Below, one piece after another: positions 14,734-29,636 of a stretch of 64,000 nucleotides of DNA. Position 1 is the first letter of the stretch, and each line of letters opens with the position of its first letter. Position numbers and translations under genes: made by a program. Source of the stretch: Magicicada septendecula. Its lineage: Eukaryota; Arthropoda; Insecta; Hemiptera; Cicadidae. The DNA is taken from the NCBI GenBank assembly GCA_034769895.1, contig CM068372.1, positions 233,510,843 to 233,574,842 of the forward strand, written 5' to 3'. The notes under the pieces were generated by a model. That model was not told the origin of the DNA. It did no database searches and worked only from the letters and a program-made list of their open reading frames with translations.

Positions 14734-14982
14734 CACTTATTCCACTTTACTAGTTTATGACTCCCAGTAATTGTGCTTGAGCATTTAGCTCATCATCTGA
14801 AGAGAACGTTCAGAATGCTCAGACTATTCCAATGTTTATCAGATGGAATAGTCCAGATTTGAGCAGTTTAGCTCATCATTAGACTGCAATATTGGGATCA
14901 TTCTGAACATTCGTTTGATGATGAGTTAAATTGCTCAAAAGCACTTCCTAGCATTCACTAAACTAGTGAAGTGCAGTAAGCG
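14734..14982. repeat. large foldback element, arms of about 90 bases
   Basis: The left arm (14734-14825) and the reversed right arm (14982 leftwards) share CACTTNNTNCACTTNACTAG, then TTGAGCAATTTAACTCATCA or close variants, then GTTCAGAATG. The arms differ by scattered substitutions and short indels. The loop region holds a further small hairpin (gactattcc paired with ggaatagtc, 14822-14852) and a third copy of the GAGCNNTTTAGCTCATCAT word (14860-14878). No coding. Confidence 0.75.
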
Positions 14983-15915
14983 ATGTTTGCTTAAAGAATT
15001 TGATTAAAAAAATTGAAAGACATTAATAAACCCCAAAGACAAGTTGTAAAGATTTGTGTTTGTATTGAACAATATCCTAAACAATATGGTCCAAAATCTT
15101 AGTCCAAAAATATAAAAAACCATGTAAAAGGAAACACTTTGTAAGAACAAAGACAGCAATTATGTTTAATTATTTGTTTTGTTAATTCTTATTATTATAA
15201 TAATGATATAAATAAATAGCTACCAAAAACATGTAATACAATAAAACACAAAAGGCTAACCGAAGTTTTATGAAATAGTGGTTATTCCACTAGAAGTATA
15301 TAAACACCAGCAAGACATGGTGGTGTTTTGGAAAGATATGGAGATGATGTGGTTATCAGAGATGAGATTCTTAAAAAGTACTATAGAATGTACACTTTTA
15401 GACAGAGGAAACAATTTAAACTGTCACCTCTGAACAAGAAAGTGAAAGGAATTTTTGTTACCATTTTGTAAGAATGACACAGGATGTGTTATCAGAAGCT
15501 AAAAAAAAATTGGTTGTAGGAGGGGAAGGATAATGGTATATGAAGCCAAATTGTTGGAAGAAGAAAGAAAGCATTTTTGTTAAAATACTTGTTTAGCATT
15601 ATTATAATATTGATTTATAACAATTTTAAGCAAGCTGTGTTTAACAGTTAATTACTGTTCATTGTTTTTATTGATGTATTATGAAAGTATGTGTTTCTGT
15701 GAATGCTTAAACCACTTCTTTACTAGTAACATTACCTGTGGCTTTTTAATGTTAAAATGTTTTTGACACATAAGAATTTTCTTAACAAGTGGGAAAGTTG
15801 TCCTCATACTCCATCAAATTATCCATAGTTTTGAAGATTTTACATAGTAATTGTACACTGGTTTTTAATAAAATTTTGTGTGTATGTGTATGTGTGCACA
15901 CACACATGCATGTAT
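14983..15915. other. intron sequence, nothing recognised
   Basis: No recognised repeat. A purine-rich area at 15350-15560 has short broken frames without family resemblance. A GT/CA-rich patch lies just before the LTR element at 15880-15906. Confidence 0.4.
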
Positions 15916-17477
15916 TGTAACGTCTTTTCGCCGCGTTACAAATCCAGGGAACCCATCGTAATTAAACTCCGTTAATTAGATGGGCTGCCTACGTTGTAAC
16001 AGAATGTATCACAAATAATTAATATAACAAATTACTTACTAACTGTGTAAGGAAACAATGGCAAGGTATACAATTGATTTAAGCACTCCTCATATGTGTG
16101 TAACAAGAAGACTTCTCTTTATTTAACATTTAAAAACATTTACTGACAGATCCCATGACATTACTAATTCAATTATTAAGTTATTTGAAAGGTTTCTTTA
16201 AACTTTGGGATCAAAATTGATTCTATATAGCTGTACCTCGGATCCGGGTAACCTTCGGTATTTATTCATTAAAACTTTTAGTCATAATCAATTCATGATA
16301 TTAGCTTGCAAGACTTTCTTTTATTCAACCATTGGAAGAATGGTATTATTGCTTGAATTATATTACTCTACATTAGCATATAAACTGTTACAACGTATGA
16401 AGTTAGAATAGTTACATGAAATTCTTAGATTTAATTTATAAGTCTTTACAAACTAATAGTTTCTGAAAAGTCTCTTTCAAGATGTGTTGTGTAACAAATA
16501 TTAGTAACCCTCGATAGACAGGCTATCGAGTCACCTTTTAATTGGTATGCAGAAGACTCGTCCTGGGGTATCCGTCTTGGGAAACAGGAACAGCTACGTC
16601 GTCATCTCGGTCTGGTCTTCGTCGGTAAAGGGCTCCAAAGTCCGCAGGTTGAACCTTCTACGATGATACTTGTAGATTCTCGGATGTCCTGATCTGCATA
16701 TTCTGTCGCGTGTACTAGATTTTGTGGCTTCTGATAGTTCACATCTCCAGGTATGACGTTGGAAGTGTTGTTATTTCTTGAAGTTCGAAGTCATCTTGTG
16801 TTACACCTTTTTTACGTTTCGAGTTTTACACTTTAAATCTCTTGTTTATTTACATAACTATATTAGTTAACACATCCAGATGCTTTAGGCAGCTATTTCT
16901 GGTATACCATCTTAAGGTAAAACAAAGTATAGGTAACATATTTTAAGAGCACAGCTCTTACGTCTATACTGTACGAAGTCACCATTGCGAGAGAGCGAAA
17001 TTCTGCTCCCTTCACCTGGTACTGGACAAAATGGTAGTGGGGCAATTACCGCGCGAGAATATAGTTCCTAACTATATTTAAGTTAACATTTTTATTTATA
17101 CAAACTATCCCTAAACAAATATACATAATTTAAATCAGTTGTTTTAGCGACTATCTGTGTCTTCAGATTTTTAATTATTAACATTAGGTTTTTTATCTTA
17201 TTCTAACTTACACAAGACTCGGAAAACATGTCGAGTCTGGAATCAACAGGACAGCGCCTGCTCACAAGCAAAGGGTTAAATACGATATTAATAACTCTTT
17301 ACAATTTATCTTTTTATTAGAGTATCTTCTAACTAACTAATTACTACTTCCTCTCATACTGAGTACATACAGGTATTTTATATTAATACAGTGAGATTTA
17401 AATGGTTTAATAGCTCGCAACCTTAATTTTTAAAATTTTTTATTATTTTGATTATTGGTACAATTTAAATCGTCACA
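15916..17477. repeat. left LTR of the LARD-like element
   Basis: 1562 bases with TGT...ACA ends, matching 19509-21070 over its full length. A 68-codon open frame (16205-16411) is present in both LTRs but resembles nothing I know and is probably chance. Confidence 0.93.
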
Positions 17478-19508
17478 GACTCCACCGCTTAATTTGCACT
17501 TTACGGTTTTTGGTTCTTTGAGTCTAACTCACAATTAGGGCTTGGGAGTATGTTTAGTGTCGGTGTGTGAAGTTATTTATTATTAGTGCACAGTTTGTTT
17601 TTTCCTAATGCTCTTTAAATGACCTTGTTCATTTAAATGATCGCCTTCGTGAAATTCCCTTTTTCTCACTTCTTATAGTACTAACTTACATTTTAATCTT
17701 AATACTAATTTCCAAACCTTAGATTGGAATGATCCCTAGTTATCCGTAACTCACAACATCGCGGCCCGACTGACACCAGCTTACTCTAACTACTGAAGTT
17801 AGCTTTCAGCATTTATTAATGATCTTTGGCACCTGTCTGCCCTATCATTACCCTTTCAGTCAGCGCCGTTGTGACCTGTTACGTTACATGTATAATCACT
17901 TCTTGATTATATATCATAAACTTATTTCTAATGTAATCTAAAGAGGATCCCATACTCCACTCTAGATTACTGTTTTGAGAGAAGCGGAACCTCACGGAGA
18001 TAATTCTCTTTTATCTCTTTAACAATTTCTAAACAAACTATGCGGGAGGGGAGACACTTTACACAATGCATTGTCATACACACTAGGGGTGGTTTTCAAT
18101 TGTTCAGGCTAGCACCGGTTTATCACAATAGAGAGGGTGGGTTCGGGGCTGCTTAGTACAATTCCTACAATACTGAACACGCTTTTATTTTCTCTAACTG
18201 GCCACCACTGCGGTGTGTTTACAATATGCAACTGAACTTTTATTATTATTTTTTTTTTATTTACTTCTACACTTCACACTATTTAGTTTAACTTAGGATT
18301 TATTTAGCTCTAGTATTTAAATCAATTATTATTATTCACTTATTATTTATTGTTTACTTTGGGGAGATTACAGAAACTTCCTTAGAATTAATTTCCTATT
18401 TAAGTACTATAATTATTTATCACACTTTAATTATTATTATAAATTTATTATTAAGTCACTACAGTATTTAATTGCCGTCACGGGGAAAATATTTGAACTA
18501 CTATACTGTACACATTTATTACACATATATATAATAAATTCTTAAGTAATCAATTTACACAAATTAGAAAAGAACAATTTCTCTTCTAAGGGAGAGACAG
18601 AAATCACACACACATATTTTTCAAGGTTAAATAGCCGATCAGCTGTTTTCTGGAATGTAGGTCACCCTCTGTGTTTAGTTAACAAGGAACTGGTGTGTCA
18701 GTGAGAAAGGGGGTTTTACTCTTATTGTTCTCTACACAATGCGACTGAATAACACAACTACTTTATACTGTTATAAACGAGAGAAGGGGAGCACAATCTT
18801 ATTCAACAAATTTATTATTATTATTTCGCTTGACAACACTTTGACTCCATTCATTCATAAACTTTTCTCAATTAAATAAATTACTTATTTTGTTCACAAG
18901 TTTTAAATCACGAACTTCTACTTAATTACCTTGGTCTACATTACATACTTTATTATTAACAAAGTTATTTTTAATTAATTTTTTTTTATAACACATACTA
19001 GTGTATGTAAGCTATATAGTTGGACATACACTGTGCAGAATGATTCAGGAAACAACAGGTCATGGATTGTCGTAAACAAACCTGTTACAGATTGTTCGGT
19101 TGACCAAAATTGTTATGTTTGGTCACAATTCATGTATGCAAGTAATTATATTGAATAATGCAGGTTCCTACTGGCCTATAGAATGCAAAAGCTACATGCA
19201 TTGTATGACGCTAAGGATATTTCACTTATACATACTACCAGTTAAGTAACTTAATACACTATTAAATATGTTTTGAACATTAAAGTTATTAAAGTAACTT
19301 TCTGAGTGCATAGATCAATATTATATATTTAGTTATTGTTCATATAAATTATCCACGCATAGTGAATGCAATTTTGTTTGTGACACTCTATACACAAATA
19401 AAACTCTTTCCTTTTTTTTTTTTTTTTTTTTTTTAAAGAGTGACGCAATTTTGTTTGCGTCACGATGCTTAAAACACCTTTATAAAAATAAGCAGAGTGG
19501 CACACTTT
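17478..19508. other. non-coding internal region of the LARD-like element
   Basis: Rich in stops and in AATTATTATT-type words. Near its right end lie a poly-T run of about 23 (19412-19434) and a near-perfect hairpin GTGACGCAA/TTTGCGTCAC (19440-19463), placed about 45 bases from the right LTR. Confidence 0.8.
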
Positions 19509-21070
19509 TGTAACGTCTTTTCACCGCGTTACAAATCCAGGGAACCCATCGTAATTAAACTCCGTTAATTAGATGGGCTGCCTACGTTGTAACAGAATGT
19601 ATCACAAATAATTAATATAACAAATTACTTACTAACTGTGTAAGGAAACAATGGCAAGGTATACAATTGATTTAAGCACTCCTCATATGTGTGTAACAAG
19701 AAGACTTCTCTTTATTTAACATTTAAAAACATTTACTGACAGATCCCATGACATTACTAATTCAATTATTAAGTTATTTGAAAGGTTTCTTTAAACTTTG
19801 GGATCAAAATTGATTCTATATAGCTATACCTCGGATCCGGGTAACCTTCGGTATTTATTCATTAAAACTTTTAGTCATAATCAATTCATGATATTAGCTT
19901 GCAAGACTTTCTTTTATTCAACCATTGGAAGAATGGTATTATTGCTTGAATTATATTACTCTACATTAGCATATAAACTGTTACAACGTATGAAGTTAGA
20001 ATAGTTACATGAAATTCTTAGATTTAATTTATAAGTCTTTACAAACTAATAGTTTCTGAAAAGTCTCTTTCAAGATGTGTTGTGTAACAAATATTAGTAA
20101 CCCTCGATAGACAGGCTATCGAGTCACCTTTTAATTGGTATGCAGAAGACTCGTCCTGGGGTATCCGTCTTGGGAAACAGGAACAGCTACGTCGTCATCT
20201 CGGTCTGGTCTTCGTCGGTAAAGGGCTCCAAAGTCCGCAGGTTGAACCTTCTACGATGATACTTGTAGATTCTCGGATGTCCTGATCTGCATATTCTGTC
20301 GCGTGTACTAGAGTTTGTGGCTTCTGATAGTTCACATCTCCAGGTATGACGTTGGAAGTGTTGTTATTTCTTGAAGTTCGAAGTCATCTTGTGTTACACC
20401 TTTTTTACGTTTCGAGTTTTACACTTTAAATCTCTTGTTTATTTACATAACTATATTAGTTAACACATCCAGATGCTTTAGGCAGCTATTTCTGGTATAC
20501 CATCTTAAGGTAAAACAAAGTATAGGTAACATATTTTAAGAGCACAGCTCTTACGTCTATACTGTACGAAGTCACCATTGCGAGAGAGCGAAATTCTGCT
20601 CCCTTCGCCTGGTACTGGACAAAATGGTAGTGGGGCAATTACCGCGCGAGAATATAGTTCCTAACTATATTTAAGTTAACATTTTTATTTATACAAACTA
20701 TCCCTAAACAAATATACATAATTTAAATCAGTTGTTTTAGCGACTATCTGTGTCTTCAGATTTTTAATTATTAACATTAGGTTTTTTATCTTATTCTAAC
20801 TTACACAAGACTCGGAAAACATGTCGAGTCTGGAATCAACAGGACAGCGCCTGCTCACAAGCAAAGGGTTAAATACGATATTAATAACTCTTTACAATTT
20901 ATCTTTTTATTAGAGTATCTTCTAACTAACTAATTACTGCTTCCTCTCATACTGAGTACATACAGGTATTTTATATTAATACAGTGAGATTTAAATGGTT
21001 TAATAGCTCGCAACCTTAATTTTTAAAATTTTTTATTATTTTGATTATTGGTACAATTTAAATCGTCACA
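19509..21070. repeat. right LTR of the LARD-like element
   Basis: 1562 bases, nearly identical to 15916-17477, and followed directly by the GTAT target duplication. Confidence 0.93.
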
Positions 21071-21074
21071 GTAT

Positions 21075-23171
<2,097 letters not shown>

Positions 23172-23175
23172 ATAT

Positions 23176-23757
23176 TGTTACAACGTCACAGAACAATCTA
23201 CGTGTTTATCGAACGTTCCAGAGAGATCCTGAATGTAAGCGTGTGGCGTACGTGATTGTAGACGCATTTTGCGAGAATCTTCTCGACGGTGCCGGGCTTC
23301 GCTATGGCGCTCGGACTGTGTCAAGGCCGCAGTTAATTACGTAGTTCATACGCGCACTACGACGCAATTAGGAATCATCTAGATATTCGACTAGCTATAA
23401 ATACCGGGGCAACGACGTTCAGTTTAGTATTAGGCGAATTTTTGACTCTGCGGTTCGAGAGTATTAGTGCTATATATTTACAGAGTGGTTCGAGTTATTA
23501 CTGTGTACGTTCAAGTACTTATTAGTGAAGGGTTGCGTTTTATAATCGGGCGGTATAATTGTAATACAATTGTCTTTAATATTAGTGACATTTATTGCGT
23601 GTGAACACTTTTTATGTTATTTGTTGTAGTAGACTGTGTTGTTAATTACGAACTGTTTTACTGTAACAATTAAAGCTGGTGATTAGTGACTTAATTGGTG
23701 TCTTGTACTTATTTTGTTTCCACTGTACTTACGACGATCGAGTTGACCGTGGTAACA
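23176..23757 (+). repeat. 5' LTR of the Ty3/gypsy fossil
   Basis: TGTTAC...GTAACA, 582 bases. A TATA-like ctataaataccggg lies at about 23394. It matches 29038-29632 with scattered differences and small indels. Confidence 0.92.
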
Positions 23758-25146
23758 GTGGTGTCAGAAGTAGGATAGAATGCTTAACAGTGGAAACAGT
23801 GGATACTTTGTACAAGACGAGTGTGATTCGTAATTAATCGGTAAACATGGATCCCATTCAGATGATGGAAGGTTTACAAACACTGCTGCGGCAGACACAG
23901 GAAGAAGCAGAAAAACGACAAGACAAAAAAGCGGAAGCGAGACAGAAAACCCTCCTGTAGGAGGCAGAGGAACGGAAGCAGGAAGCTGTTGACATTAAAG
24001 TGTTAATTCAAGAGCAAAAGCAGATGCAAGAAGATACTACAGCAGAATTGGGTCTCCTACGTGGTGACGTAGGTGAATTACGAGGTGAGCTTAACAATCA
24101 AATTACCAGAATATCTGACGTAGAAGAATCCATGTCAAATAAAATACAGTAGCTGAAGTAGAAAAATCTGTCTTGAGTGTGGAAAAAGCTATGTCAACAA
24201 AAATAGAAGGCTCGATTACAAATATAAAAGAGCAGATTAAAAATGAAGTCCAGCAGTGCCTGAAATTACAACCAAAACAACACTGTAACAATGATAAAGA
24301 CAGAAAATAAGTTCATAGAGAAAGTCACTTTGCCTGCAGTAGGAACAGTTCATGTCAAAGCTCCAACCTGTCACTGGGCAACGTACCTACGCCAATTCGA
24401 AGCTGCTGCATGCGCAAATAATTGGACGGAGAAAGACAAGGCAGTTTCACTCGTTCTCTCATTAAAAGGACCTGCGGCAGAATTACTACAGAAAGTGCCA
24501 CCTGACAGCCAGAATATCTATGCCGAGTTGAAAAAAGTTCTAGAATTACGCTACGGTGATAAACATTTGCGAGAGTTGTACTATGCTCCCAGTTGAGAAC
24601 AAGACGACAACGTTCCGGGGAGAGTCTTCAAAAGTTTGAAGCAAGTATCGACAGATTGATTAGATTGGCCTATCCTGAAGCACCAGAAGACTTCCGAATA
24701 AGGTTTGCGGTGCAGACATTTATTGATGGCATCGGAGATTGTGAACTTCAGCAAGTGTTACGAATGGCAAGACACCGAAATAGCTCAAAAGCTCTTGTTC
24801 ACGCCCTAGAGTTTGAAGCTGCCAAGTCAACGTCCCGCTACATTAATGGGTTTGTGCCATCACATTGCAGTCAGAAGATCCCTGTATCACATTGCCGTTA
24901 CGATGGGTGCAGAAAAACAATGTTGTCGAACAAACAATTCAAAAGTTCAAGAGAGTCGCAACGATTTGCAAAAGACAGAAGGCCGAAATGTTACAACTGT
25001 GGAAAACGTGGTCATCTACAGGTAGACTGTTGGGAGAAGAAGATACCGAGAGAAGAGAGTGATCGCACCAATTGGAGAAGTAAAGCCCCAGAACAGCACA
25101 CAGTTTCCACGCTACATAAGACCAGTGGAAACTTGATTGTTAAGGG

Positions 25147-27915
25147 GGCTGATATAGCTCGCGCAATCATTTTTGGTAGTAAATGTTCAGTAATTCTGGT
25201 GACTTTATTTGTAAAGTTAATCAAATGCAATTTGGACAGTTAGTTAAATATGTCTTGTCCAAGCTTTGTACAAAAAGTCAATACTGTATGAAAGTTAGTT
25301 TTGAAAATATAAATAATTAAAAAAAAATAAAAAATGAATATATTTCTTTACTTTTTACATGATTTCTCTTTTACCTTTTGACATATTTTAATAAATGACA
25401 TGTCTCGCTCTTTTATACCTCTGTGGCTATGGTGTGAACTATAGAAATTGTTCTAGTAAAATAAATGTTTGATTTAAAAAAATTTTTGTAACACATTTAT
25501 AAAAAATTTAATTTTTTTACACAAAAATGTTATAACTTAAAAAATATTCCACTCAATTACCTTATTGTAGTTCAAACTATAGTCAAAGGTATTATAAACA
25601 AGCCTCAAAAATCTGGTAGGTTTAGTCCACATAGTGTTTAAGATATTTTGTAAAATGTTAAAAAAAACACAATTTTTGGAAATTCAAGGTTAAAGTTTTA
25701 TTGCACAATTTTACAGAAAAGTAACAGTGTCAATACCTTTAAAACTCCCCAGCAGCATAAGTTATTCCTTCCTTATCAATTATAATCTGTTCTTTTTCAA
25801 GTCTGAGCCTTCTTCTAGCTCTTCTGTCTTCTAGGCTTGCCCTGTGAAACCGCTTTTCTGCATCGCACAACCTCCTCACATCAAATTTCTTCAGAGCGTC
25901 TTCTGTGTGCTCTCCAGGGACAATATCTAAATATTTAAGGACTCTCATTTTCGACTGGCAGCCTTCATTATATAGAAGAGTAGCTTCATTTGCAGCAATT
26001 TCTACCACTTTTGTCCCAGCAAAGCCCCTTTTAGGACACAAAGCCCACAGTACGCTATTGAAAGACTCGTTTGCATTCTGAGTTTTCCCTTTCAAACATC
26101 TTCTTAATAGTTCAGGTATTGACAGGTCTGAGAATACAGGCCTAATGAGTTCCATTATTGGTATAGGTATTGTGTTTTTGTGTGAAAAAGTCTCAGCTGT
26201 ATTGTTCGCTAGTGCTTTTTGGTACTTGCACCAAGAATCCAGTCCTTTAGGACAAAAATGATGTAGGGGTTTTTCATCTGAGCTAGCCTTGTGGTTCCAT
26301 ACTGCCCATATAGCCATCCTCATACTTGCCAAATCGTTACTATTTCCTCTTATAGCATTTCCATAATACACAGCCAGCTGATCAATAACAGCATCTGTTA
26401 ATCGGTTTTTGCCTCCTATAGGTTTACCATCACTCAAAATTACACCTTTGTTTTTTGATTTTAATTTCCGGAGCCTTGTGGACAATCTTTTTTGCACATG
26501 CCCAACACACTCTTCTTTTGTTATGGACACATCAGGTCCATAAGGCTTGCTTTTAGATATATTGAGAAAAGTTGATGTATCACCATCCCCTATATAGTTA
26601 GTGTAACGTACCCTATACAGATTTTCCGATCTATGAAATATTTTCTTTATTCCTTCTACTTCCGTACTTCCAGCTGACCCAAAGTGATTTCTTTTGCAAT
26701 TTCCACTTTTCTTATGTTCTTCATTCCACTTATCATAATAACCATCACCCTTTTTAGGACCTCTCCAACTGCTACAGCCATGGCAAAAAGATGATAGAAC
26801 CGCAGTATCAATAATTTTCCCAGTGTTCGCACCAATTACAGCACACACACCATGAAGAGACGTATGTCCCCTCTTCATCCATGTACCATCACCAGATACA
26901 GTTATCAGTATTTGGATCTGTACCCGTTTCCTGCACTTCTTCAAGAGCAGCCTGTTGCATACTTTCTTTTGAAGCATTTCTAGTTGCTTCTAAAATGTGG
27001 TCATTGATAAGGTTATAGGTAGGCAGAGCAACAGGTGCCTTTAAATTCATTATTCCACAAAATTTCTTGATTCCATTTAGGCCTTGCCCAATAGATCTCA
27101 TAGCATAAACCATTCTTCTGTTCACCTCATAAGTGCAGCTGGTATTTTCAATCACTTTGCTTGTATGAAACTAGGCATCATCACTTGGATTACATTTTTT
27201 ACAATTAATCAAAATCTTTGATCCTAATACCCGAACACGAGTTTCAGACAGATAAATGTTCCCTCCACACACTTTACAGGCTACACTGTTCAAACCTTGG
27301 GATAACATATCTAAATCGATAAGTCTATAGCCTGTAGGCCTATTATTTACTGCACCAGGACCGAGTCTAAATGAGTCTTTGAGGTTAGGTGACACATCTT
27401 CCTTGGTTAGTTTTAATTTCTTACCTGAGGCACTTTTATTATTAGTGTCTTTCTTTTTAGTAAATCTATTACCATGGAACTTTCTCTTCTTTGTTCTATT
27501 TGCACCTTTTCTATCCATATTTCACTATCCAAATCTTCACAACTACACTTGAAATCAACATAAGCAACAATAGGTACCAGTAACAGCTGATTGCTGCATA
27601 ACACATTGAAATCAGCTGTTTGTATAAAATATATTTTGCTATACACACAGATATATTTTGTTGTGCTAAACAAAATTATTTTATAAATGAGGGAATAGAA
27701 AAAGCGAAAATAAACTATGAAAAAAATATATTCCAAACGATCTATTGAAACTTCCGAAAATACTCGAAAATTGTCAAATGCATTGCTTTGGTTTTTACAG
27801 CATAACTTTCCTAAAAGCTCATTTTCCAATAATTTTTGTAGCAAATAACTCAGAAAAAACTACTTGATACAAAATATTAAAAATGATTTTTTTGAAGTTT
27901 TTAGCTATATCAGCC
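25147..27915 (-). mobile_element. Phantom (Mutator-like) DNA transposon inside the gypsy fossil
   Basis: The ends are inverted: the left reads GGGCTGATATAGCT...AATCATTTTT and the reverse of the right reads GTGGCTGATATAGCT...AATCATTTTT. The two blocks are spaced differently at each end. The element splits the gypsy between its gag-like and protease regions. It carries one transposase gene on the minus strand (about 27518 down to 25739). The target duplication is imperfect (a GTTAAGG-like stretch before and CTTAATGG after), so the boundaries are good to about five bases. Phantom is the animal branch of Mutator-like transposons, widespread in insects. Confidence 0.82.
25739..27518 (-). pseudogene. 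Phantom/Mutator-like transposase, disabled
   Basis: The N-terminal part (27518-27171) is basic and then has a CxxC...CxxC zinc-binding pattern (CKVCGG, CKKC). It ends at an in-frame TAG, after which the same frame continues to 26889. A frameshift near 26910 leads into the 412-codon frame ending at 25739. That frame holds the catalytic part: SGDGTWMKRGHTSLHGV with the first Asp, YIGDGDTST with the second, and NANESFNSVLWALCPKRGFA with the likely catalytic Glu, plus CHGC and basic blocks. It matches the Mutator-like transposase domain (DGTW...GDGD...NE) known from Phantom elements. It has one stop and one frameshift and is otherwise full length, so decay is recent. Its coding composition is AT-rich like the rest of the window. 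Confidence 0.85.
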
Positions 27916-29037
27916 ACCTTAATGGATTTGCGGAAGGTAAACCAACGTCATTTACAGTTGACACGGGCGCAACAGTGTCCATTGTGCGCCCTGACTTAGT
28001 CAGCAACCGCCAGCCTCTAATTAGCTCTTGTACAATACAGACTGTGACTGGAAGCCCCGTCAAGGTGCTAGGAAAGGTAGACGTACGTGTACGCCTGGGT
28101 ATTCTCGAGTTTAGCCACCAAATGCTCGTTGCAGACATTGTCGATGAAGTGATTCTTGGCACGGACATTATGAATGCCTACGGATTCGTTGTGGACTTAA
28201 GATAGAATGTCCTGAAGGTTGGCCAAGAGAAGATAAAGCTTTGCATGGCTAAAATGACAGGGTCTACCAACCATTCGATTAAGCGAGTGGCATTAGTCGA
28301 AGAAAAAGTCAAGAGGTCTGGTCAAGAGGAGAACCCTCCCTATTGCAAGCGGAAATGGAGGAAGAACTAGCAGAGGAAATACAAATAAGTGTAACGACAA
28401 AAGAAGTGATTGGAAAGCCACCTATGGGTGTCGAGACAAAACTCTTGCTTGTTCCTGAGCTGATAGAAGCACCCGAAGGCAAAGTGGCTGAAGATGAGTT
28501 TACGCAAGAGGTTGTTGACGAGAACCAAGCAAACTTGGATCAGCCAGTGGTGTTTAGATCATCAGTACATGACACAGCCGGCATGACTCCACCAAAATTG
28601 GTGTTTGGGCAGGAGATTCGTCTTCCTGGGGACTTAATATTCGGATCACCTGAGACTCAGTCCCAAGAGCCGCAGAACTATTCCTCGCAATTAGAAAACC
28701 AACTGCGAGAAATGAATCGCTTGGTAAGAGGACGGCTGAAGATTGCCAGTCATAAAATGAAAACTCGGTATGACATTCGCAGCAATAATGTGAGTTTCCA
28801 AGAAGAAGGAGATCAGGTCTGGTTGTTCAATCCAAAGCGCCGTCGTGGTCGCTCACCTAAGCTTCAGTCTAACTGGGAAGGACCCTACACTGTGAAAAAA
28901 AGAATTAACGATGTTGTTTATCGGATTCAACAGGAAGGACAGCGAAAGTTCAAGGTCGTCCACCTAGATCGCCTGGGTAAGTACAACGTTAGAGACGGTT
29001 TGCCAGTTCGGGACGAACAAGCTTAAGGATGAGGCAG

Positions 29038-29632
29038 TGTTACAACGTCACAGAACAAATCTATGTGTTTATCAAACGTTCCAGAGAGATCCAGAATGTA
29101 AGCGTGTGGTGATTGTAGACGCATTTTGCGAGAATCTTCTCGACTGTGCCAGGCTTCGCTATGGCGCTCGGACGGACTATGTCAAGGCCGCAGTTAATTA
29201 CGTAGTTCATACGCACACTACGACGCAATTAGGAATCGTCTAGATATTCGACTGGCTATAAATACCGGTACTCAACGACGTTCAGTTTAGTATTAGGCGA
29301 ATTTTTGACTGTGCGGTTCGAGAGTAATAGCGCGATATATTTACAGAGTGGTTCGAGTTATTAGCCTACTGTGTACGTTCAAGTAGTTATTAGTGAAGTG
29401 TTGCGTTTTATAATCGGACGGTATAACTGTAATACAATTGTCTTTAATATTAGTGACATTTATTGTGTGTGAACACTTTTTATTTTATTTGTTGTAGTAG
29501 ACTGTGTTGTTAATTATGAACTGTTTTACTGTAACAATTAAAGCTGGTGATTAGTGACTTAATTGGTGTCTTGTACTTATTTTGTTTCCACTGTACTTAC
29601 GACGATCGAGTAGCCAGTAGACCGTCGTAACA
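29038..29632 (+). repeat. 3' LTR of the Ty3/gypsy fossil
   Basis: 595 bases, TGTTAC...GTAACA. It follows a purine-rich stretch (aaggatgaggcag) and is followed by the ATAT target duplication. Confidence 0.92.
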
Positions 29633-29636
29633 ATAT

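Larger units (their letters stand above)
15916..21070. mobile_element. young LTR retrotransposon without coding capacity (LARD-like)
   Basis: Two direct repeats of identical length (1562 bases) begin TGTAACGTCTTTTC and end AAATCGTCACA. The whole is flanked by the 4-base target duplication GTAT (15912-15915 and 21071-21074). I count about five differences between the LTRs, roughly 99.7% identity, so insertion is recent. The internal 2031 bases (17478-19508) have no gag, protease or pol frame. The element is structurally whole at its ends but non-autonomous. Orientation is uncertain; a purine-rich stretch (reverse of 17478-17488) beside the left LTR would fit minus orientation. The family is unknown, and the 4-base duplication is compatible with Ty3/gypsy-type integrase. 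Confidence 0.92.
23176..29632 (+). mobile_element. Ty3/gypsy-like LTR retrotransposon fossil, carrying a Phantom insertion
   Basis: Two LTRs of about 590 bases (23176-23757 and 29038-29632) begin TGTTACAACG and end GTAACA. The 4-base duplication ATAT flanks the element (23172-23175 and 29633-29636). The left LTR is followed one base later by a primer-binding-site-like TGGTGTCAGAAGTAGGATAG, and a purine-rich tract precedes the right LTR. Recognisable parts on the + strand are a gag-like region (about 23847-25145) with a CCHC zinc knuckle (CYNCGKRGHLQVDC), an aspartic protease region with DTGATVS (about 27930-28205), and a C-terminal integrase region (about 28540-29020). Most of pol is not present. 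The LTRs differ by roughly 4-5%, so it is much older than the 15916 element. It is clearly broken, with several breaks plus the large insertion at 25147-27915. Confidence 0.9.

Noticed and set aside
16205-16411. 68-codon frame repeated at 19798-20004
   Set aside because: It is repeated only because it lies in both LTRs; it has no start context or family resemblance.
27413-27844. 143-codon minus-strand frame overlapping the Phantom gene start
   Set aside because: It overlaps the clear transposase N terminus in another frame and has low-complexity Phe/Tyr-rich content.
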